A DNA stretch of 64,000 bases from Cephalotus follicularis. Taxonomy: Eukaryota > Streptophyta > Magnoliopsida > Oxalidales > Cephalotaceae. The DNA is taken from positions 95,677 to 159,676 of the forward strand of contig BDDD01000997.1 in NCBI GenBank assembly GCA_001972305.1, given 5' to 3'. Numbering within the stretch: position 1 is the stretch's first letter; each line of letters begins with the position of its first letter. The position numbers and the translations under genes are program-made. Shown one piece after another: positions 54,511 to 64,000 of the stretch. The notes under the pieces were generated by a model. The model worked only from the letters and a program-made list of their open reading frames with translations, had not been told where the DNA came from and ran no database searches.

Positions 54511-57500
54511 ATACCACCGAGGAAGAATAACCTGGTTGGAGCCACTGGTAGCCAACAACAGGAGGCCACAGCTCCTCCCCCAGAAGCTGCCCAAGTGGCG
54601 GCCCAAGAACAAGCTCCCATCACAGGGGAGTAGCTCAATCAATTCCTCCAGGGATTGGAGCGTGTCACTGATCTGTTGGTCACAACTTTAGCCAACCAAC
54701 AGCAAGCCGGGCCTGCTCAGCAAGTGGTCCGAGGAGTTTCCGGTCCCCAAAGGCCAGTGGTGGAGATGGGGCACCCCAGAGGTGCCAGGCAAAACCCGTC
54801 AAGGGGAAACGAACCTCTCCTTAGGCGGTCAGGGGACAACATTCCCCTGGGAAGGAGGCCTGAGATCAATGCATCTCAGAGGGCAGAGTCCTCGACTGCT
54901 CGGGATCACCCCAACGATCCCAGGAGAGTGCATCCTCAACACCAGGCCATGGACGTGGATCCTCGACAGGAGGCCAGGGGAGCAGAGGAGGCACAAGTGC
55001 GCTCCAACGCTCCGCGCAAAGCTGGCACGGCCCGAGGAAGCAGGGTCGATCCCCCAGCCTCAGTGGCTGGGGGGTCACATGTTTCTAGCAGAGCTAGGAA
55101 CATAGAAGAGGTGGAGCAAGAAGTGGATAGAAGGCTTGCAGACCTGGAAAGGAGGTTTCGAGGAGTGGAGCAGCACAGGGGGCATCTATCCGAGGTGCGA
55201 AATATCAACGCCCACCCCTTCACGGCCGAGATCATGTCAGAGTAAGTCCCTAGCGGGTTCCAAAATCCAAGTCTTGATAAGTACGATGGGTCCACGGACC
55301 CCATCCAACATGTGTGCACCTACATTCAGGCCATGTGGATGTATCAGGCCTTGGACGCCATGCTTTGCCGAGGATTCCCAGTGACCTTGATTGGAGCCGC
55401 CCAGTCATGGTATTTCACCTTGGCGAGGAATTCAGTGAAGATCTTCGATCAGTTTACGGAACTGTTCGTGACCAAGTTCCTCAACAGCACCACGCAGAGG
55501 AGAAACTTTACCCACCTCATCAACGTGGTGCAGGGTAAAGATGAGTCACTGAGAGATTACCTCACCAGGTTCAACAAGGAATCACTCACAGTGAAAGACC
55601 TGGAGCCGTCCTTTGCTCTGGCAGCCTTGAACAATGGTCTGAGGAGCAACTCGTCGTTTACCTTCTCTCTACTGAAGAAACCGGCCAAGGACATGGCAGA
55701 CCTGCAGAAAAGGGCGAAGAGGTACGTCAACGTCGAGGAAGAGATGGTGGTCAGGAAACAAAAGACACCCTGGCCTGGCCATCAGGAGGAGAGAAGGGAG
55801 CATTCACGAAATGCTCCCGAGAGGAGAGAGAAGAGGAAGGAGAGGTCAGACTTGTCCAAGGAAGACCTCAGACATAAGCTCTCCAGACGAGAGGGCACAT
55901 CCAGGGGTGGGGCACCCATACCATCTTACAACACCTTTGCCCCCCTCCTGGACACACGAACCAGGATACTTGCTGTGGAGCAAGATAAAGTCCCTTTCCA
56001 GTGGCCTGAGAAGCTGAGGACCCCGACAGAGAACAGGAATGTGGAGAAGTACTGCCGGTATCATCGTGACCACGGCCACGATACAGAGGAGTGCAGGCAA
56101 CTGAAGAATCAGATTGAGGACCTGATTAGAAAGGGACATTTGCGCAAATATGTGGATAGGGATGCCCCTCAAGGAAGGAGAGAGCAGAGAAGAGAAGAGG
56201 CTCCTCGGCAGCAAGGGGAGCAACAACAACAGCAGCCCAGAGGTGTCATCCACACCATCTCTGGGGGGGTCTTGTCCGGGGGCGACCACTCAAATGCCAG
56301 AAAAGCTTATGGGAGACAGTCCCTTGCTGTGCAACAAGTCCCTCACAGCAAAAGGCTCAGAACCGGTGGAGACGAGGAGGTGATAACCTTCTCAGAGGCG
56401 GACTATGAGGGAGTACGTCTTCCTCACGATAATCCAGTGGTGGTAACTCTTCTGGTGGAACTCTTTACCATGAAGAGGATCCTCATAGATAGTGGCAGCT
56501 CGGCCGATATCCTGTACAAACACGCATTTGATCAGCTGAGGATACCGGCCGACCAACTAAAGCCCGTCAAAACCCCACTGGTTGGCTTCACAGGTGACAC
56601 GATCCATCCTCTAGGATCTATCAACCTGTCCGTGGTTGCAGGTACGGCCCCGCACCAGACTCAGGTAGAGATGACATTTCTGGTAGTGGACACACCCAGT
56701 CCTTACAACGCTATAGTGGGGCGACCAGGTCTGAACTTGTTGGAGGCCATAGTGTCTACAAGACACTTATTAATGAAGTTTCCCACAAGGTTTGGCGTGG
56801 GGGAGGTCAGAGGAGACCAAGAGGTGGCAAGGCGATGCTACAAAACTGCCATCTCAGACAAGGGGAAGGCCAAGGTCCTCCCCATAGCAAACGTGGAGCT
56901 CAGAGGTGACGTAGAATCAGAGCATCCACAGCCTGTTGAGGATGTCCTCCAAGTGCCCATGGAAGAGGGCAACACTGAGAGAGTATTCCAAGTTGGCTCA
57001 CAACTTGAAGAGGCGGAGAAGGGGGAATTAATAACATTCCTCCGAGATAACAAAGATGTTTTTGCATGGTCGGCAGAGGAGGTCCCTGGCATCAGCCCAG
57101 ATATAATGGTCCATAAATTAAGCGTGGACCTAGCTAGGCCCCCGACTAGACAAAAGAAGAGGAACTTTGCCCCTGAGAGGCAGCAGGCAATAGCCGAGGA
57201 GGTGAGCAAGCTGTTGCAGGCAGGTTTTATAAGAGAAGTGCACTACTCGGACTGGTTAGCAAATCCGGTGTTGGTCAAAAAAGCCAATGGAAAATGGAGG
57301 ATGTGCATAGACTTCACAGATCTCAAAAAAGCCTACCCAAAATATCACTTCCCTCTCCCAAAGATAGACCAGTTGGTAGACGCAACCTCGGGTTACAGAA
57401 TATTAAGCTTCTTGGACGCTTACTCGGGATATAATCAAATCCCCATGTACAAGCCTGATGAGGACAAGACAACGTTCATAACAGACCGAAGAATGTACTG

Positions 57501-57560
57501 CTACAAGGTTATGCCCTTTGGCTTGAAGAATGCAGGGGCCACCTACCAGCGCCTGGTCAA
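54511..57560 (+). pseudogene. Element C gag-protease-RT (one frame, start lost, two nonsense codons, split by solo LTR)
   Basis: One frame runs from 54511 to the solo LTR. The start codon aligned with the ATG of A and B reads ATA (54511). Stops are UAG at 54631 and UAA at 55243, both for Gln. Otherwise the frame is open for about 770 codons from 55246. Domains: Pro/Gln-rich leader; gag core (about 55260-55720, YDGSTDPIQHV, CRGFPVTLIGAA); basic region; zinc knuckle C-X2-H-X4-H-X4-C (about 56053-56095); protease ILIDSGSSADILY (about 56476-56514); RT from about 57120, with WRMCIDFTDL, to YQRLVN at 57560. Only a few base changes separate it from a working polyprotein frame. Confidence 0.92.
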
Positions 57561-59068
57561 TGTTCACGTAAAAAGAATGTTTTAAAATTTATAGCCGCAA
57601 GTGCACGGATCATGCAGTAACGGGTCGAACACAGGGAAACGTTAAACTAGTTACAAATTATTCAACCTAGGCGAAGTATACCAAATTTGAGATAAACTAC
57701 CAAAAACTACTAATTATGCAAAAATAATAAAACAATTGAAAACAGACAAGAAATAAATAAAATAAAATAACAGACTAAAATAATTGAAAATACAAAAAAA
57801 ATAACACGTGCAAATTAAAACCAATTAAAGCAATAAATAAAACTAAAGAAAATATATAATGAAAATTGGTTTTTGGGAATAGAAACTCACCATAGATTGT
57901 ATTGAACAATTCACTTTAATTAAACGATCATACCTTGATAACCAACAACAGATAGGTCGATACGGAGTGCGACTGTGATGACAAGACGTATGAGTAGATA
58001 TGCTAGGTCTATACGAAGTGTGCTCGTTGTGACAAATCGTATGAGTAGACTCCGTTGATTGAATTAAGCACCATTTATTTATCAACTTTCAGCTTCACCG
58101 ACAAGATGTTTGTGGATTTTAATCAGACAGACAAAGTGTGTGCGAAGGCAGAAAAATTGAAGAATAAATAAAATATTCAATAATTTTTATTGATGGAATT
58201 AAAACAATAACAATCTAGGCTTTGTTCTAACCCAAAAACCTTAAAGAACTAGCTACAAAACATATTGAAAACTACACTGAAAATTGAAAGAAAAATACGA
58301 AGGAGATGATGCCTTCTTCCATGTTTGTGTGTGCTCTATGCCATATATATATACATATGTAACCGACCAACAATTTATTATTTAATGCTGAGGTTGGTGA
58401 ATTGCGTGGGTTGTTGGCGTTGAAGCTTGAAAAACGTGGGCTGCTGCATGTAGAATAATGCGCATGGATGCAGGCTGCTTTTGACGTGAAGTACATGGGA
58501 TGCTGAAGCTTCTCACAATTGCGGCTTGGGCTTCTGTTGAAGACACATGGCAGCTGCTGATTGGCTTACATTGGGATGTTGTATGGCGCATGTTGACTAG
58601 AAGAATGCATGGGCATGGGCTGGATGGAATTGTGGAGACGAATGCATGGATTGGTTGCATGTTGAATTGCTTGGCGTAAGAATGCATACAATTTGCATTT
58701 TGCATTGATGTAATAGTAATGGCATAATGGTAATATGTCATATAATTCAAATGTGTCTTTTAGCTATATCTCTTCGCTTGGATCTCGGAATATGTCGACC
58801 CAAGAATTAAAAGTGCACCAAATAATTTTATGAACGCAATGAGTCCAATATTTAATATGTTTCGGTAACTTCCAAATGTGACATAATTACCATTATGCCA
58901 TTATCTCTTATTTTGACTCCAAAATTAGCTTCTTAGCTCCGTTTATTTCTCTTTCATTGAAATAAACCAAAAACCTGAAAATACAACAAAACATACCCGA
59001 GTAATCTGATCCAAGCATAAAAATATAACAAATAGATCATTAAAAATAACACATTTTTATGCTAAACA
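57561..59068 (-). mobile_element. Solo LTR (family S) inside element C RT
   Basis: 1,508 bp, TGTTCACG...GCTAAACA on the plus strand, flanked by exact five-base repeats GTCAA (57556-57560 and 59069-59073). On the minus strand it begins TGTTTAGCATAAAAATGTG, matching the start of the solo LTR in element A (TGATAAGCATAAAAATGTG), with further similarity through TATATTTTTATGCTTGG. The remainder has diverged. It splits RT just before the YIDD motif. Confidence 0.85.
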
Positions 59069-61672
59069 GTCAACAAAATATTTGAGCCTCAGATTGGGAA
59101 GAATATAGAGGTGTACATAGACGATATGCGCTTCAAAACCCCCGCCAGGAGCCCCCACGTAAAAGATTTGGAGGAGACTTTTGAAGTACTGAGGAGGTAT
59201 AATATGAAGCTCAACCCGTCCAAGTGCACATTTGGGGTCACCTCGGGAAAGTTCCTCAGATTCATGGTCTCAAGCAGAGGAATTGAGGCCAACCCGGAGA
59301 AGATCTCGGCAATTCAAAGCATGAGGCCACCTCAAACCATCAGGGATGTCCAGAGATTAAATGGGAAGATTGCGGCCCTGAGTAGGTTTGTGTCCCAGTT
59401 AGCAGAGAAGTTCCTTCCATTCTTTAAAATACTTAGAGATCCCAAGGGATTCTTGTGGTCCGACGACTGTCAAGCAGCCTTCGACAAGTTGAAGGAATAC
59501 CTGGCTTCTCCTCCTCTGATCTCAAAACCTAAGGATGGAGAAGACCTCTATTTGTACCTCGCAGCCACCTCGGGCGCAGTGAGTGCAATGTTAGTCAGAG
59601 AAGAGGAAAAAGTTCAAAGGCCAGTGTATTACTTGAGCAAGGCTTTGAACAATGTCGAGGGAAGGTACCCAGAGGTGGAGAAGTTTGCTTATGCTTTGAT
59701 CATCTCGGCCAGAAAGTTGAGGCCGTATTTCCAAGCCCATACAATCAAGGTTCTGACTGACAAACCACTCAAACAGGTTCTTGCCAAGCCTGACACCTCG
59801 GGCAGGCTAGTTAAGTGGTCAGTCGAACTAGGCGAGTATGATGTGAAATTCGAGGCCAGACCAGCAATCAAATCACAGGTACTGGCCGACTTCGTTGGAG
59901 ATAATACACCTACAGAGTGTATTGAGGAGAACCCTTCCGAGACCGAGAAGGGGATATGGAAGTTGTCAGTGGATGGATCCTCATGCCTCACTGGCAGTGG
60001 GGCAGGGTTAGTACTGACGAGTCCAGATGGTTGGACGTTGGAATATGCTCTGAGGTTTAAGTTCAAAGCTACAAATAATGAAGCTGAGTGGGAAGCTCTG
60101 ATAGCCGGACTGACGATCCCAAAGCACTTGGAGGTGCAGAGGATTGAAGCCTCCAGTGATTCTCAGCTAGTGGTTGGTTTGGCGAATGGGGAGTATGAGG
60201 CCAGAGAAGACCTTATGATGAAATACTTATCCCATTTTCAGGGCATGAAGTCAGCCTTCGAAGTTTTGAGAATTGTGAAAGTGCCCAGAGCAGAGAACAT
60301 CAGAGTAGACCAATTATCAAAGCTAGCAACGACAGAGGAGTTGGAGAAAAATCAAACAGTGCTAGTTGACTACCTGAATCGTCTGACCATCTCTGAAGCA
60401 GAGGTAATGGACATAGATGTTCCACAGGAGCCAAATTGGATGACTCCCTTTATTAATTGGCTAAGGGACGGGATCCTGCCCGAGGACCCCGTGGAGGCGA
60501 GGAAGTTAGTTTACAGAGCAAACAGATTCCAATTCCGAGATGGGATCCTCTACAAAAGGTCTTTATCATTTCCTTGGCTGAGGTGCTTGAACCCCTCAGA
60601 GGCTGACTACGCCCTAAGGGAGGTCCATGAAGGAATCTGTGGCAACCATACTGGAGGCAGGACTTTGTCTCACAAGCTATTAAGGCAAGGTTATTACTGG
60701 CCGACCATGCATCAAGATGCTATAAACTTAGTGAGGAAGTGTGACAAATGTCAGAGGAACGCCAATATAAGCAGAAGGCCTTCTCAACCTCTGACATCAA
60801 TTACGGCCCCGTGGCCCTTCGCACAGTGGGGAATGGACTTCGTCGGACCATTACCTATGGCAACAGGCCAGAGGAAGTTTCTCATTGTAGCGGTTGATTA
60901 CTTCACTAAGTGGGTGGAGGCAGAACCTTTGGCCACAATTACAGAGAAGAACACAGAGAGCTTTGTATGGAAGTCAATCATCTGCAGATTCGGAGTCCCG
61001 AGGACAATTATCACCGATAATGGTAAGCAGTTTGATTGCCAAGCCTTCCAGGACTTTTGCAGAGAATGGAGGATAGAGCATAGGCTTGCCTCAGTAGCCT
61101 ACCCTCAAAGTAATGGCCAAGCCGAGGTGATCAACAGAGAAATCATCTCGGGCTTGAAAAAGCGCCTGGAAGACAGCAAAGAAAGGTGGACCGAGGAGTT
61201 ACCAAGTGTATTATGGGCATATAGAACCACTCCTCGGACTACAACAGGAGAATCCCCATACAGTTTATGTTTCGGAGTAGAGGCTATGATACCAGTGGAG
61301 GTTGGAATACAATCACCAAGAGTTGTGCACTTTACTGAAGACAACAACGAAGAAAGACTGAGGTGCCTCCTCAACCTAGTGGAAGAACTCAGAGACAAGG
61401 CTGCAATCAGAGTTGTAGCCTATCAGCAGAGGGTAAGCCGTTACTACAACAAAAGAGTAAGCCCAAGACCACTAAGGCAAGGAGATCTAGTTCTACGCAA
61501 CTCAGCCATTGCAGACCCTACCAGTACCAGAGGAAAGCTAGCCCCTGCCTGGGAAGGGTCGTACAAGATCAAAAGGGTCCTCCGTCCAGGAACATTCAAA
61601 CTTGAAACTTTGGGGGGTAGGGAGATTGCCAGAGCTTGGAATGCCGAGCATCTGAGGAAGTATTATCAATAA
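59069..61672 (+). pseudogene. Element C RT end, RNase H, second RNase H and integrase (open frame, 5' end cut by solo LTR)
   Basis: This is the continuation of the polyprotein, without a stop until 61670. Domains: RT palm with MYIDDM (about 59111-59128); thumb/connection; RNase H (about 59500-59790, with YLAATSGAV and TDKPLKQVL); second RNase H (about 59950-60330) with Asp in VDGSS, Glu in NNEAEWEAL, Asp in SDSQLV and Asp in VDQLSKL; integrase HHCC (60620-60760); DDE core with MDFVGPLP, TDNGKQF and NGQAEVINRE; C-terminal region to EHLRKYYQ. All catalytic residues I can check are present. No chromodomain. This part is the best reference for the family in the window. Confidence 0.93.
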
Positions 61673-62757
61673 TTGTAATATATTTTCAATGAAGTTTGAA
61701 ATTTTTCAAGATTTGTGTTCCAAGTTTGCAAGGGACCGGAGGTCCAATGTTCATGTCCTCAAACCTCTGAATAGCCACCGATCAGCTCCCCCAGTTTTAT
61801 GTTAAGCATCTCGGCCCATGCTCCCAAGGGGGCATCTAGGGATCTAAAGTTCCCTAAGCCTTACGGAGGCTAATTCTCAAAAAGAAAACCAACACAAGCC
61901 GAGGTCTCAGATAGACCAGAGAAACAGGCATTCAAGATAGCATCCAAGGATGCACCTACCAAAGCCTCCTTCCGAGGAGCAAACCGAAACCTCCTTCCGA
62001 GGAGCATGCTAAAAATTCCTTCCGAGGAACTCCCTTATATTCATCAGCAAAGACTCCTTCCGAGGAGCACGCCTAAAGACTTCCAAGGAAGCACTAAGAC
62101 TCCTAAGGGAGCAAACACTGGTCGACAATACCATAGGAACTTGTCCAACTAGACCTAAAGTCATGACTTGAAAGGCGAATCCATGGGAACTAGCAACGAT
62201 CAAGCTCGTCGGACTGAGCACTTTAATACAAGTGTCTCCAAGTGGACTGAAAGCTCAGCCGACCTGTCCTAAATCCTCTTAGGTCAGACGACACTCTCCT
62301 CGGCAAACCCGTAGGAACTTGTCCGAGCAGACCAAGAACCCAACCTGTGAGTGCAGAAATTGTCTTGTAATTACTTAAGCATTTTAGAAATAAAGGGTCC
62401 TACGAGGACTGCCAAAACTTGAGTGACCTCGTCCACGGAGAGTTAGTGATTTGGGCTAAGTTAAAAGTCCTAAGGAATTATCAGCACATATATACACTCA
62501 AAGCTCAAACACACAAGGAACCAATTGAAGATAAAGTCCGAGAAGGCAAAGCCTTTTTATTTATATTTCTGATAAGTTACTTAAGTTTTTTTGGAGTCAA
62601 GTGCCCACTTGTGCGAGAAGTCAGAGGCCACCATGAAGACAAAATTCCTAAGGGAATTATTAATAAGTACTGCAGAGGAGTCTTGCCCGGGCCACGGCTC
62701 TCAACTCTGATCCTCCTCCTCTGACCAAGGTCAGAGAACAAGGATCAGGGGGGCATA
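61673..62757 (+). other. Element C spacer and polypurine tract, no antisense gene
   Basis: Homologous to the spacers of A and B, with four TTCCGAGGAGC units about 29 bp apart or more (61970-62070). It ends in the polypurine tract GGATCAGGGGGGCATA (62742-62757). The antisense gene present at the corresponding place in A and B is missing. Confidence 0.75.
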
Positions 62758-63509
62758 TGATCGGGGAAAAAATCTGTTTATATTAAGAAGGACACGTGTC
62801 CACTGCAGACATGACCAGTTGTCCAGAGGGAATTAGGAGCTTGAAAGGAGGCCGTGCCGAGGAACGCTAACATAGCAGAAGACATCCTCCTCGGACCCAG
62901 AGCCTCGGACCACTATTTTTTGAAGAGCACGTACTGAAGCATCAAGCCCGAGGATCTTCCTCGGACTTCGGGTCAGAAGACCTCATCCAGGGTGTCGGGG
63001 CCGAGGACTTCCTCTGCCCAAGGTATCTATCAGACATGGAACAGGAGACACACCCTCTACTACACAGAAACTGAGGACCTCCTCCTCGGACATATTCAAA
63101 AAGGTTTCGTCCTCGGATTAATGAGGACATGGCGTCTTAAGCATACACCACTGAGGAGCGAAAGGAGATACCAAGAGGCCCATGACCTCGGCAGCAGTAT
63201 CATAATTCATTTCCTCTACAGTCCTGCAGCGGAGGATCTCTACCCTGACTATGGGATAAGGAAATTAACTCCACCTGATTTCCTGGGATTTGTACTTATC
63301 CAAATGAAGAGACAGTATCATAGTGAACTACCAACAAGGAAACAACGACATATCTGGCGGAGATCAAGGGGAATGACCGAGATCCTCGGCATTTCCCTAG
63401 GGGACAACTATAACCTCATATTTTCACGCTCAAACCGTTACAAGACAGCACTATAAATACAAGTTCAACAGACTGAACAAAGGTCAGCCATTTTTACATT
63501 GCAAAGAAC
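62758..63509 (+). mobile_element. Element C 3' LTR, truncated by assembly gap
   Basis: It starts TGATCGGGG and follows the 5' LTR nearly base for base up to GCAAAGAAC at 63509, where 25 Ns begin. About 200 bp of the LTR (R/U5 end) and the target duplication fall in the gap. Confidence 0.92.
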
Positions 63510-63534
63510 NNNNNNNNNNNNNNNNNNNNNNNNN
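63510..63534. other. Assembly gap (25 N)
   Basis: Placeholder of unknown true size. The left side ends inside an LTR and the right side starts in (TA)n, a typical place for assembly failure. Confidence 0.99.
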
Positions 63535-63611
<77 letters not shown>

Positions 63612-63612
63612 T
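63535..63612. repeat. (TA)n microsatellite
   Basis: About 38 TA units with one CA interruption. The remaining 63613-64000 is AT-rich with no gene seen. Confidence 0.95.
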
Positions 63613-64000
63613 TGTGTAAAAATCAATTACGTTTATTATTATAAACAAGGATTTAAGTGTAGATGTTAACCCAATTGAGTTTTAAAAATTCCTTTTTTAC
63701 TACCAAACTGAACCCAAAATTAGATAAAATTACAAAAATATTTTTATATCAAGTGACTTCTCAAAGTTGGTCTACATAAGCTAGTTTTAAATGTCCAAGG
63801 ACTTTTAGGAGTATACCACAAAGTCTTTGTGTGCCAAATTCAACAAGAAATAAACTGAGATTATTGCAAATTATCTTTGTATGGACATTCTAATAACTTG
63901 TAAAAGACGCATTCAAATCAATAACAAGTAAGGTTTGATTCACAATTACAAGCAAAACTTCATTATATGTAGATTTTTATGAGAAAATATTTAATTTGAA

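Noticed and set aside
55846-56289. 147-codon antisense frame over element C gag
   Set aside because: Shadow of the well-supported sense frame; the same region in A and B does not conserve it.

Overview
The window looks like nuclear DNA of a flowering plant, most likely a eudicot and possibly a woody one; I cannot name the species. It has AT-rich intergenic DNA, spliceosomal introns, single-copy plant-type genes and nested Ty3/Gypsy LTR retrotransposons. It contains no bacterial operons, CRISPR array, rRNA gene or tRNA gene that I can support.

Host genes. (1) 24854-28196 (-) is a complete six-coding-exon FDM/IDN2-family gene (zf-XS, XS, coiled coil, XH; 628 aa when spliced), a factor of RNA-directed DNA methylation. 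A second copy of its 5' end and upstream region lies at 1-2472 (-) and runs off the left edge. (2) 4654-6176 (-) is a two-exon DAD1-like gene (oligosaccharyltransferase subunit) with a one-base frameshift in exon 2. (3) 45709-46539 (+) is an intact CAF1-type deadenylase of the CCR4-NOT complex (276 aa).

Mobile DNA. Three retrotransposons of the Tat type (gag-pro-RT-RNase H-second 'archaeal-like' RNase H-integrase, no chromodomain) fill much of the window. Element A is at 6542-20561 (+). Element B has its body at about 31990-42003 (-), with one LTR inverted at 30383-31255. Element C runs from 53513 into an assembly gap at 63510-63534 (+). A 3' fragment of a fourth element, D, lies at 43114-44468 (+). 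A, B and D carry an antisense gene between pol and the 3' LTR (aORF); C has none. Two solo LTRs of an unrelated family are nested inside the pol genes of A (9078-12013, with an identical internal tandem duplication) and C (57561-59068). Smaller elements are a tRNA-type SINE, a hAT-like MITE, a second MITE, and a 1.9-kb foldback-like element with long inverted arms and a GCATGC-rich minisatellite core.

Most striking signals. The antisense proteins of A, B and D contain a segment reading MA(R/K)TKQT(A/S/R)R. In B it is MARTKQTAR, identical to the first eight residues of histone H3 after Met removal. Each aORF has its own TATA-like box 206-230 bp upstream of that ATG. Two rearrangements can be read at base resolution: the 3' LTR of B and its flank are inverted, and the target-site duplication is found in inverted orientation (AAATC at one end, GATTT at the other). 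Fragment D is flanked by 782-bp direct copies of the CAF1 upstream region, as expected if an empty-site chromosome recombined with a D-filled one.
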